Positions 1 to 5,559 are shown, counted from the stretch's first letter. The stretch: 5,559 nt of DNA from Tissierellia bacterium (GCA_028700795.1 JAQVRY010000005.1:33905-39463); one strand, 5' to 3'. Translations and numbers: made by a program. The notes: generated from the sequence alone by a model not told the origin.

Positions 1-1017
1 GCACTTGAGCTTGCCATTGCTCAAATTGAAAAGCAATTCGGTAAAGGTTCTATAATGAGGCTTGGTGAAAATGCAAAATTAAGTATAGAAGCAATACCAA
101 CCGGTGCGCTGCCTCTTGATATTGCAACAGGAATAGGCGGAGTACCAAAAGGAAGAATCATTGAAATATTTGGACCTGAATCCTCGGGTAAGACAACAGT
201 TGCATTACATATTATAGCAGAAGCACAGAAAAAGGGAGGAATAGCTGCTTTCATTGACGCAGAGCATGCGCTTGACCCTGCTTATGCCAAGAATTTAGGC
301 GTAAATGTTGAAGATCTGATTATATCACAGCCGGATACCGGCGAGCAGGCTCTTGAAATAGCTGAAGCATTAGTCAGAAGTGGTGCTATAGATATTATAG
401 TTATTGACTCTGTAGCCGCATTAGTGCCAAAAGCTGAAATAGACGGAGAAATGGGAGATTCACACATGGGACTGCAAGCAAGATTAATGTCTCAGGCCTT
501 AAGAAAGCTTTCAGGAGCTATAAGCAAATCAAACGCGGTAGCTATATTTATAAACCAGTTGCGTGAAAAAATCGGTGTAATGTTTGGCAACCCTGAAACT
601 ACAACCGGTGGACGTGCTTTAAAATTCTATGCTTCAATGAGATTGGACGTAAGAAGAATAGAAACTTTAAAAAAGGGTGATGATGTTTATGGCAACAGAA
701 CCAGAGTTAAAGTTGTTAAAAATAAAGTTGCACCGCCTTTCAAACAAGCAGAATTTGATATTATATACGGCAAAGGTATATCAAAAGAAGGGTGCATACT
801 TGATATGGCAGTTGAAGCAGGAATTGTAAATAAGGCCGGTGCTTGGTATTCTTACGAAAACACTAGAATTGGACAAGGCAGAGAAAATTCAAAAGAATAT
901 CTATTGTCAAATCCGGAGCTTATGGATGAAATTGAGAAAAAAGTGTTGGAGAAATTCCAAATAGGAGATAATAAATTAACAGCAGATGCCAAAGAAGCCC
1001 CATCAACTAATGACTAA
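1..1017 (+). CDS. recA: RecA recombinase, 5' end cut by the window edge
   Basis: RecA is the cytosolic ATP-dependent strand-exchange protein. It forms filaments on single-stranded DNA, drives homologous recombination and triggers LexA self-cleavage in the SOS response. The reading frame is open from base 1, and the codons before the ATG at 55 encode the conserved N-terminal helix (QIEKQFGKGSIMR). That ATG is therefore internal, and about 8-12 residues are missing. Seen over the 338 residues present: Walker A GPESSGKTT at 58-66; the catalytic glutamate in FIDAEHALDP (E88); Walker B IIVIDS ending near D136; the L1 region around GEMGDSHMG (149-157); the DNA-binding L2 loop GNPETTTGG (196-204); and the C-terminal domain with KAGAWYSY. 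The tail after about residue 320 is short and less acidic than in E. coli. No intein or frameshift is seen. Its promoter and any LexA box lie outside the window, and a terminator follows 6 bases after the stop. The identification is essentially certain. Confidence 0.98.
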   Translation, partial: ALELAIAQIEKQFGKGSIMRLGENAKLSIEAIPTGALPLDIATGIGGVPKGRIIEIFGPESSGKTTVALHIIAEAQKKGGIAAFIDAEHALDPAYAKNLGVNVEDLIISQPDTGEQALEIAEALVRSGAIDIIVIDSVAALVPKAEIDGEMGDSHMGLQARLMSQALRKLSGAISKSNAVAIFINQLREKIGVMFGNPETTTGGRALKFYASMRLDVRRIETLKKGDDVYGNRTRVKVVKNKVAPPFKQAEFDIIYGKGISKEGCILDMAVEAGIVNKAGAWYSYENTRIGQGRENSKEYLLSNPELMDEIEKKVLEKFQIGDNKLTADAKEAPSTND

Positions 1018-1023
1018 ACTCAT

Positions 1024-1048
1024 AAAGGCACTTAATAGGTGCCTTTTT
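1024..1048 (+). terminator. Rho-independent terminator of recA
   Basis: A perfect 8-bp stem (AAAGGCAC at 1024-1031 with GTGCCTTT at 1039-1046) closes a 7-base loop and runs into a T tract (1044-1048). It starts 6 bases after the recA stop codon, so recA transcription very probably ends here and rny needs its own promoter. Confidence 0.88.
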
Positions 1049-1181
1049 CAATATACAGCCTCCATATCTCTTTATGTAACACAATCAATGTATAGTTGTT
1101 TACATAATTTAAATTCTGTAAACTAATGTATTTTGTTAAATATAAAGATTATGCAAAATATACAAATATAAACATTATATC
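1049..1181. other. AT-rich intergenic stretch without a gene, containing overlapping inverted repeats
   Basis: This is the upstream part of the 334-base gap between recA and rny. I see no ORF with a ribosome binding site on either strand and no tRNA-like or riboswitch-like conserved core. It does hold an interrupted inverted repeat at 1072-1107 and a second one at 1098-1123 that shares an arm with it. Both lie upstream of the rny promoter. Confidence 0.6.
1072..1123. repeat. Overlapping inverted repeats sharing one arm, upstream of rny
   Basis: The left arm at 1072-1084 (TTATGTAACACAA) pairs with 1096-1107 (TTGTTTACATAA), giving 12 pairs with one bulged C at 1080 and an 11-base loop. The second arm also contains GTTTACA (1098-1104), which pairs perfectly with TGTAAAC (1117-1123) across 12 bases. 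The two pairings are mutually exclusive. No T tract follows, so a terminator is unlikely. The repeats lie about 60 bases upstream of the -35 hexamer. A protein-binding site is possible, but in such AT-rich DNA chance pairing is a real alternative. Confidence 0.35.
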
Positions 1182-1210
1182 TTGACATTGTTTATAAATA
1201 ATTATAAAAT
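1182..1210 (+). promoter_or_regulatory. Probable sigma-A-type promoter for rny
   Basis: A perfect -35 hexamer TTGACA (1182-1187) is followed after 17 bases by TAAAAT (1205-1210), a 5 of 6 match to the -10 consensus. TATAAA at 1203-1208 overlaps it. Transcription would start near 1217 and leave a leader of about 135 bases before the rny start codon. It sits downstream of the recA terminator, as expected for a separate rny transcript. Confidence 0.7.
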
Positions 1211-1221
1211 GTAGTATATTC

Positions 1222-1309
1222 AAGTTTTATACAAAAACTTATTAAAGGAATTATTAATAAATATAGTTTTAGAAGATACACATTTTTTATTAGATATTAA
1301 GAAAAATGT
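1222..1309 (+). promoter_or_regulatory. Two hairpins in the rny 5' leader
   Basis: Just downstream of the predicted transcription start, AAGTTTT (1222-1228) and AAAACTT (1234-1240) form a perfect 7-bp stem with a 5-base loop. Further on, ACATTTTT (1280-1287) and AAAAATGT (1302-1309) form a perfect 8-bp stem that can be extended outward past one mismatch. Neither is followed by a T tract, so they are not terminators. They may protect the 5' end or be processing signals. The stems are A/T-rich and weak, so the functional role is inference. Confidence 0.35.
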
Positions 1310-1351
1310 ATATATTTCGCAGCTTGAAAATTTAATATGGGAGGTGCTGAA

Positions 1352-2884
1352 TTGTTAGAAGCAATAGTAGGTATTATCTGCGCAATAATAGGTATAATTA
1401 TAGGATTTTTCATTCGTAAAAATATATCTGAAAGCAAAATAGGTAGTGCTGAAATAGAGGCTAAAAGGATAATTGAAGACACAAAACAAAAAGCCGAAAC
1501 AAGAAAAAGAGAAATACTTGTTGAAGCAAAAGATGAAGCTCACAGGTTAAGAAATGAATATGAAAGAGAAAATAAAGAAAGAAGAAACGAAATTCAAAGA
1601 GCAGAAAAAAGACTGATAAAGAAAGAAGAAATGTTGGACTCAAAAAGTCTTGTAGTAGAGAAGAAAGATGACTTGCTTCAAAAGAAATTAAAAGAAATTG
1701 AAGTAAAGCAAGACAAATTAGAAGCAATTCACCAAAGACAAATTGAGGAATTAGAGAAGATATCCGGACTTTCAACAGATGAAGCAAAAAACATTCTAAT
1801 TAACAACATAAAAAGAGAAGCTGAACAGGAAGCAGCAATAGCCGTTAAGGAAATCGAGAGGGAATCAAAAGAAACTGCAGAAAGAAAAGCACGTGAAATC
1901 ATTACATATGCAATTCAGAAATGTTCTGCAGACCATGTAGCAGAAACAACTGTATCTGTAGTAGACTTGCCGAATGATGAAATGAAAGGCAGAATTATCG
2001 GTAGGGAAGGCAGAAATATTAGGGCATTAGAACAACTTACAGGTATAGATATTATAATAGATGATACACCGGAAGCAGTAGTTATTTCCGGATTTGACCC
2101 TATTAGAAGAGAAGTTGCCAGATTAGCACTTGAAAAATTAATTGCAGATGGAAGAATACATCCTGCAAGAATAGAAGAGATGGTCGAGAAGGCGAAAAAG
2201 GAAGTAGAACAAATAATTAAGGATGCAGGTGAGCAAGCAACCCTTGACACAGGAATCCACGGACTTCACCCCGAAATGATTAAATTACTGGGCAGGCTGA
2301 AGTTCAGAACAAGTTACGGTCAGAATGTATTGAAACACTCCATTGAAGTATCATACTTAGCAGGGATAATGGCTGCTGAATTAGGCGCTGATGTAAAAAT
2401 TGCAAAGCGAGCAGGTTTATTGCATGATATAGGAAAGGCAGTGGATCATGAAGTAGAAGGTCCTCACGTTACAATTGGTGAAGACTTAGCTACAAAATAC
2501 AAGGAAAACAAGGCTGTAATTCATGCTATTGCAGCTCATCACGGGGATACGGAGCCTCAAACCGTAGAAGCCGTCTTAATCCAGGCTGCTGATGCAATAT
2601 CTGCTGCAAGACCGGGAGCAAGAAGAGAAACATTAGAAACGTATATTAAGAGGTTAGAAAAATTAGAAGAAATCTCAAATTCATTCGAGGGAGTAGAAAA
2701 ATCTTTTGCAATACAAGCGGGAAGAGAAGTAAGAATAATGGTTAAACCTGAAGTTACAAGCGATTCAAGCATAATTTTAATAGCAAAAGACATAGTCAAA
2801 AAGATCGAAGAAGAAATGGAATACCCCGGACAGATTAAAGTTAACGTAATTAGAGAAATCAGAGCTACAGAATATGCAAAGTAA
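1352..2884 (+). CDS. rny: Ribonuclease Y (RNase Y), membrane-anchored endoribonuclease
   Basis: RNase Y makes the initiating endonucleolytic cuts in mRNA decay in many Firmicutes and works with the RNA degradation machinery at the membrane. I place the start at TTG 1352. A strong GGGAGGTG site at 1339-1346 sits at the right distance, whereas the in-frame ATG at 1337 overlaps that site and has no Shine-Dalgarno of its own. The product is 510 residues (B. subtilis RNase Y is about 520). Seen in order: one hydrophobic membrane segment (about 2-21) followed by RK; a long charged coiled coil rich in E/K/R (about 25-185); a KH RNA-binding domain with GRIIGREGRNIR at 213-224; and an HD phosphohydrolase domain with its metal-binding HD pair at H358-D359 (LLHDIGKAVDHE), followed by AAHHGD. 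The C-terminus ends in RATEYAK, as in relatives. It is flanked by terminators on both sides, so it is probably monocistronic. No damage is seen. Confidence 0.96.
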   Translation: MLEAIVGIICAIIGIIIGFFIRKNISESKIGSAEIEAKRIIEDTKQKAETRKREILVEAKDEAHRLRNEYERENKERRNEIQRAEKRLIKKEEMLDSKSLVVEKKDDLLQKKLKEIEVKQDKLEAIHQRQIEELEKISGLSTDEAKNILINNIKREAEQEAAIAVKEIERESKETAERKAREIITYAIQKCSADHVAETTVSVVDLPNDEMKGRIIGREGRNIRALEQLTGIDIIIDDTPEAVVISGFDPIRREVARLALEKLIADGRIHPARIEEMVEKAKKEVEQIIKDAGEQATLDTGIHGLHPEMIKLLGRLKFRTSYGQNVLKHSIEVSYLAGIMAAELGADVKIAKRAGLLHDIGKAVDHEVEGPHVTIGEDLATKYKENKAVIHAIAAHHGDTEPQTVEAVLIQAADAISAARPGARRETLETYIKRLEKLEEISNSFEGVEKSFAIQAGREVRIMVKPEVTSDSSIILIAKDIVKKIEEEMEYPGQIKVNVIREIRATEYAK

Positions 2885-2901
2885 AAAGTTCGAAAAATAT
2901 G

Positions 2902-2929
2902 GAAGTAAACAATATGTTTACTTCTTTTT
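2902..2929 (+). terminator. Rho-independent terminator of rny
   Basis: GAAGTAAAC (2902-2910) pairs perfectly with GTTTACTTC (2916-2924) around a 5-base loop, followed by TTTTT (2925-2929). It starts 17 bases after the rny stop. The 9-bp stem has only three G-C pairs, so some read-through into the next gene is possible. Confidence 0.8.
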
Positions 2930-2942
2930 AATCTCGCACACC

Positions 2943-2966
2943 TGACAAGGAGACGGGGGTACTGTG
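2943..2966. repeat. G-rich motif upstream of the GGT-like gene
   Basis: This segment is much richer in G than its surroundings and contains ACAAG, five bases, then GGGGG (2945-2959). The same ACAAG-N5-GGGGG pattern recurs right after the GGT-like gene (4600-4614). From memory, short G-rich sequences of this style (ACAAG...GGGGGACGG) occur dispersed in the intergenic regions of various Clostridia, so both may be remnants of such an element. I could not check this. Confidence 0.35.
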
Positions 2967-2999
2967 ATGAAAAATAAAAAGGAGGGAAAATTAACATGA
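2964..2999 (+). CDS. Possible 11-codon leader peptide overlapping the GGT-like start
   Basis: GTG 2964 (or ATG 2967) opens a very short frame encoding (V)MKNKKEGKLT and stops at TGA 2997-2999. That stop overlaps the ATG of the next gene in the ATGA arrangement typical of translational coupling. An AAGGAG at 2947-2952 lies 11 bases before the GTG. The lysine/glutamate content largely reflects the AAAAAGGAGGG ribosome binding site of the downstream gene, and the AAGGAG belongs to the G-rich motif, so this could be coincidence. No function is proposed. Confidence 0.22.
   Translation: MMKNKKEGKLT
2978..2987 (+). promoter_or_regulatory. Ribosome binding site of the GGT-like gene
   Basis: AAAGGAGGGA is a near-perfect Shine-Dalgarno sequence. 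The GGAGG core ends 10 bases before ATG 2996, which supports that codon as the start. Confidence 0.8.
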
Positions 3000-4600
3000 A
3001 TTATAATCCGGCTGAATATAAATATGCATCAAGAAGAAATGTGCTTTACGGATATAATGGAATGGTTGCCACATCACAGCCCTTAGCAGCACAAGCAGGG
3101 CTTGAAATACTTAAAAAAGGAGGCAATGCTGTTGATGCAGCGATAGCTACTGCAGCATGCCTAACAGTTGTTGAGCCTACATCCAACGGCTTAGGAAGCG
3201 ATGCATTTGCCATTGTATGGTTTAATAATAAGCTTCACGGTTTAAATGCCAGCGGATATTCACCTTACAGTATTTCAATAGAAAAATTAAAAGAAAGAGG
3301 ATTTACTGAAATTCCAAGATACGGCATTATACCAATAATGGTGCCGGGAGCTCCTGCTGCTTGGATTGAATTATCTGAAAAATTCGGTAAACTTTCTTTA
3401 AAAGAAGTTTTACAGCCTGCAATAAATTATGCAAAGAATGGATTTCCAGTTTCCGTTACGGTAAAAAAAGCATGGGATAACGCATTTAAAATTTACAAAC
3501 AAGAAAATAAAGAAGAGTTTAAATATTGGTTTGATACATTTACCAAAAACGGAAACACACCAAAGTTTGGTGAGCTTTTTAAATTGCCTCACCATGCCGA
3601 AACTTTGGAATCAATAGGTAAAACCAATGGTCATTCTTATTATAAGGGACATATTGCTGATAAAATTGATTCCTTTATTAAAAAATACAATGGTTATTTA
3701 TCAAAAGAAGATTTAGAAGATTATAAACCTGAATGGGTGGAGCCTATCAGTATAAATTACAGAGGTTATGATGTATATGAAATACCCCCTAACGGGCAAG
3801 GATTGGTTGCCTTGATGGCACTTAACATATTAAAAAACATAGAATTCACAAATAAGGATAACAGTGATACATATCATAAACAAATTGAAGCAATGAAGCT
3901 CAGCTTTGTTGACGGGCAAAAATATATAACCGACATAAGACATATGAAAATAGATGTGGCTCAATTACTGTCAGATGATTATGGAATTGAAAAGTCAAAA
4001 TCAATAAAAGACAAAGCATTGAGTTTTGATGAAAGCGACCCAAACAGCGGTGGTACTGTTTATCTTTGTACTGCAGACGGAGAAGGGAATATGGTTTCTT
4101 TTATCCAAAGTAATTATAATGGATTTGGCTCCGGTATTGTAATACCTGAAACAGGAATAGCTCTTCAAAATAGGTTACATAATTTTAATTATGACAACCA
4201 ACATAACAATTGCTTAATGCCTCATAAGAAAACCTATCACACAATTATACCGGGATTTTTGATGAAAGACAGAAAAGCAGTAGGACCCTTTGGTGTAATG
4301 GGGGCATTTATGCAGCCTCAAGGACATGTGCAGGTTGTGAGTAATTTAATAGACTTTCATATGAATCCTCAGGAAGCCATAGATGCACCAAGGTGGCAGT
4401 GGATTAAAGGAATGTCTGTTGAAGTAGAGCAGGATGTTCCTATGAATGTTGTAAATGAGTTGATTAATAGAGGTCATGATATAAAAATACAGCAAAATGA
4501 ATCACCTTTTGGACGAGGCCAAATGATATTAAGGACGGAAGAGGGAACTCTCTGCGGCGGAACAGAAAAAAGAGCCGACGGACACATAGCCGCCTGGTAA
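2996..4600 (+). CDS. Gamma-glutamyltransferase family Ntn hydrolase (YwrD / class IV cephalosporin acylase-like), probably cytosolic
   Basis: A 534-residue member of the gamma-glutamyltranspeptidase superfamily. These proenzymes cleave themselves before a threonine, which becomes the nucleophile of an amidase/acyltransferase. Seen: MVATSQPLAAQAGLEIL and GGNAVDAAIATAACLTVVEP (42-61) near the N-terminus; the cleavage region SGGTVYLCTADGEGN with predicted nucleophile T354; and GFGSG (376-380). The predicted subunits are 1-353 and 354-534, close to the family norm. There is no signal peptide or membrane segment, unlike periplasmic GGT. Against E. coli GGT (alignment from memory), pocket residues differ: SGYSP replaces the region with the substrate-binding arginine, Y374 replaces N411, R393 replaces Q430, N396 replaces D433, and YHT (414-416) replaces the LSS serines. 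These choices resemble YwrD and cephalosporin acylases, so true glutathione hydrolase activity is doubtful. The physiological substrate is unknown. It follows the rny terminator with no obvious promoter and precedes a hydratase gene. Family certain, specificity not. Confidence 0.92.
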   Translation: MNYNPAEYKYASRRNVLYGYNGMVATSQPLAAQAGLEILKKGGNAVDAAIATAACLTVVEPTSNGLGSDAFAIVWFNNKLHGLNASGYSPYSISIEKLKERGFTEIPRYGIIPIMVPGAPAAWIELSEKFGKLSLKEVLQPAINYAKNGFPVSVTVKKAWDNAFKIYKQENKEEFKYWFDTFTKNGNTPKFGELFKLPHHAETLESIGKTNGHSYYKGHIADKIDSFIKKYNGYLSKEDLEDYKPEWVEPISINYRGYDVYEIPPNGQGLVALMALNILKNIEFTNKDNSDTYHKQIEAMKLSFVDGQKYITDIRHMKIDVAQLLSDDYGIEKSKSIKDKALSFDESDPNSGGTVYLCTADGEGNMVSFIQSNYNGFGSGIVIPETGIALQNRLHNFNYDNQHNNCLMPHKKTYHTIIPGFLMKDRKAVGPFGVMGAFMQPQGHVQVVSNLIDFHMNPQEAIDAPRWQWIKGMSVEVEQDVPMNVVNELINRGHDIKIQQNESPFGRGQMILRTEEGTLCGGTEKRADGHIAAW

Positions 4601-4630
4601 CAAGAGGGTGGGGGACGGATATGTTGTCTT
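4598..4630. repeat. G-rich motif downstream of the GGT-like gene
   Basis: Starting on the stop codon of the GGT-like gene, this segment reads ACAAG, five bases, GGGGG (4600-4614), then ACGG and a TTGTCT end (4624-4629). The first part repeats the pattern found before the gene at 2945-2959. ACAA (4600-4603) and TTGT (4624-4627) form short inverted ends. It may be a remnant of a dispersed intergenic repeat. Its TTGTCT end doubles as the possible -35 hexamer of the next gene. Confidence 0.4.
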
Positions 4631-4651
4631 CTACGAAGAATTTCTTATAAT
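4624..4651 (+). promoter_or_regulatory. Possible promoter of the hydratase gene
   Basis: TTGTCT (4624-4629, 4 of 6 to the -35 consensus) is followed after 16 bases by a perfect TATAAT (4646-4651). Transcription would start near 4658, about 22 bases before the hydratase start. No terminator separates the GGT-like gene from this point, so co-transcription is also possible. Confidence 0.5.
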
Positions 4652-4668
4652 TAAAATAATAATTTACA

Positions 4669-4674
4669 TGGAGG
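4669..4674 (+). promoter_or_regulatory. Ribosome binding site that fixes the hydratase start
   Basis: TGGAGG lies 5 bases before ATG 4680. It decides against the in-frame GTG at 4608 and ATG at 4668, which overlap the G-rich motif and the ribosome binding site itself. Confidence 0.8.
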
Positions 4675-4679
4675 TAATT

Positions 4680-5465
4680 ATGTCAAGAAATTATACAAAC
4701 GAGGAATTATCTAAAATGCTTTACCAAGCATTAAAAAGCCAGGAACCCATTGATGCTATCAGTGAAATTGATAATGAAGCAACTGTTGAAGATGCTTATA
4801 ATATTCAGTTATTAAATGTTAAGAGAGCATTGGAAGACGGGGAAATTGTAAGCGGCAAGAAAATCGGCCTTACTTCAAAGGGTATGCAGGAACTGTTGGG
4901 TATTACCGAGCCGGATTACGGGCATTTATATAAAAGCACGGAAGTAAAAAACGGCGGCACAATCGACATGAACACTGGAATAAGACCAAAAGTCGAAGGT
5001 GAAGTTGCTTTTGTACTAAAAGAAGATTTAAACGGTCCGGAAGTAACTTTGGAGGATGTTTATAAAGCAACTGATTATATATGTGCTTCCATTGAAATAG
5101 TAGACTCAAGAATCAAAGACTGGAAAATAAAATTAGTAGATACCATAGCAGACAACGGTTCAAGCAGCTTATACATATTAGGAGACAAAAAAGTCAAATT
5201 AGACGATGTTTCATTGCCTGATATAGAAATGACCCTTTATAAAAATGGAGAAGTTGTAAACAGCGGAACAGGCAAGGAGGTTTTAGGAAATCCCGCTGTG
5301 AGCGTTGCATGGCTCGCAAATAAATTGCTTGAGTACGGCATTACACTGAAAAAGGGTGAAGTTATTTTATCAGGAGCATTTACAGCATCACCGGAAGCAT
5401 TTAAAGATGACGTATTTGAATGCGTATTTTCTCAATTAGGCAATGTAAAGGTAGAATTTAAATAG
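4680..5465 (+). CDS. 2-keto-4-pentenoate hydratase / 2-oxo-3-hexenedioate decarboxylase family protein (MhpD-like)
   Basis: A 261-residue protein of the fumarylacetoacetase-fold hydratase/decarboxylase family. Known members add water to 2-hydroxypenta-2,4-dienoate (MhpD, DmpE) or decarboxylate 4-oxalocrotonate (DmpH, XylI) in a divalent-metal-dependent reaction, in the cytosol. Seen: SGKKIGLTSKGMQ (58-70), EPDYGHL (77-83), the metal-binding E106 and E108 in KVEGEVAFVL, E139 in SIEIVDSRIKDWKI, DTIADNGSS (154-162), the glycine-rich GKEVLGNPAVSVAWLAN (198-214) and ILSGAFTASPEA (229-240). Length and position of the three glutamates match MhpD as I recall it. The start at ATG 4680 is set by the TGGAGG site. 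Sequence alone does not separate hydratase from decarboxylase. No other aromatic meta-cleavage genes lie in the window, so the substrate is open. It may be read from its own promoter or with the GGT-like gene, and it ends at a strong terminator. Confidence 0.92.
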   Translation: MSRNYTNEELSKMLYQALKSQEPIDAISEIDNEATVEDAYNIQLLNVKRALEDGEIVSGKKIGLTSKGMQELLGITEPDYGHLYKSTEVKNGGTIDMNTGIRPKVEGEVAFVLKEDLNGPEVTLEDVYKATDYICASIEIVDSRIKDWKIKLVDTIADNGSSSLYILGDKKVKLDDVSLPDIEMTLYKNGEVVNSGTGKEVLGNPAVSVAWLANKLLEYGITLKKGEVILSGAFTASPEAFKDDVFECVFSQLGNVKVEFK

Positions 5466-5474
5466 TAATAGAAT

Positions 5475-5507
5475 AAAGTCGGGGCTTAAAAAGCTCCGAC
5501 TTTTTTT
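5475..5507 (+). terminator. Strong Rho-independent terminator after the hydratase gene
   Basis: A 13-bp stem (5475-5487 with 5491-5503, one G-U pair at 5483/5495) with an AAA loop runs into seven T residues (5501-5507). It starts 9 bases after the stop codon and ends the GGT-like/hydratase unit. Confidence 0.93.
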
Positions 5508-5559
5508 AGTGCTTATTACAAGTTGATTGAAAATATTTATGATAATGGTAGTGATAGGG

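Noticed and set aside
55..57. recA starting at ATG 55
   Set aside because: The codons from base 1 encode the conserved RecA N-terminus in the same frame, so the ATG is the internal Met of GSIMR.
1461..1787. 108-codon open frame on the - strand rich in L and F
   Set aside because: It is antisense to the GAA/AAA-rich coiled coil of rny, whose complement reads as Leu/Phe/Ser and mimics a membrane protein.
1915..2250. 111-codon open frame on the - strand
   Set aside because: It is antisense to the conserved KH region of rny, with no evident ribosome binding site or recognisable motif.
2557..2997. 146-codon open frame on the - strand
   Set aside because: It lies antisense to the end of rny and across its terminator. 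The composition is that of a reverse-frame shadow and no family is recognised.
4627..4646. Small palindromes TCTTC-TAC-GAAGA and AAGAA-T-TTCTT in the hydratase promoter spacer
   Set aside because: The arms are only 5 bp, overlap each other and are close to what chance gives in this composition. They are noted as a weak operator candidate only.
4608..4679. N-terminal extension of the hydratase from GTG 4608
   Set aside because: It would translate the G-rich motif, the promoter and the ribosome binding site. ATG 4680 has a clear TGGAGG site and gives the family's usual length.
5516..5546. Possible promoter after the last terminator (TTACAA ... TATGAT)
   Set aside because: The -35 match is only 3 of 6, and no gene is visible in the 52 bases left in the window.
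1..5559. CRISPR array, tRNA, rRNA, insertion sequence or phage attachment site
   Set aside because: No evenly spaced direct repeats, tRNA-like cloverleaf, transposase frame or long terminal inverted repeats were seen on either strand.

Overview
The window comes from a low-GC, AT-rich Firmicute, most likely of the Clostridia/Tissierellia type. This rests on the codon use, the strong GGAGG ribosome binding sites, the U-tailed hairpin terminators, and the recA-then-rny (RNase Y) gene order that is common in Firmicutes. I cannot name the genus from the sequence alone. All four substantial genes lie on the + strand and together fill most of the window.

Layout: 1-1017 is recA, missing only its first few codons at the window edge, and it ends at a hairpin terminator (1024-1048). 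Next is an AT-rich intergenic stretch (1018-1351) with overlapping inverted repeats, a good sigma-A-type promoter (1182-1210) and a long, hairpin-bearing leader for rny. rny (1352-2884, TTG start) encodes the membrane-anchored endoribonuclease Y and is closed by its own terminator (2902-2929). A short G-rich segment with a possible 11-codon leader ORF precedes a gamma-glutamyltransferase/cephalosporin-acylase-like Ntn hydrolase (2996-4600). A second, related G-rich segment follows, then a probable promoter and a 2-keto-4-pentenoate hydratase family gene (4680-5465). That gene is closed by a strong terminator (5475-5507). The last ~50 bases hold no gene that I can see.

How the genes relate: recA (DNA repair and recombination) and rny (mRNA turnover) are conserved housekeeping genes, and each looks like its own transcription unit in this window. 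The ggt-like gene and the hydratase gene look like an accessory metabolic pair. Nothing here identifies their substrates. There are no meta-cleavage dioxygenase, aldolase or aldehyde dehydrogenase genes nearby, and the hydratase may have its own promoter.

I found no clear evidence of a wholly new system. The points most worth a second look are the non-canonical pocket of the GGT homologue (closer to YwrD/class IV cephalosporin acylase than to true GGT), the two matching G-rich motifs that bracket that gene, a possible ATGA-coupled leader peptide before it, and the structured leader of rny.
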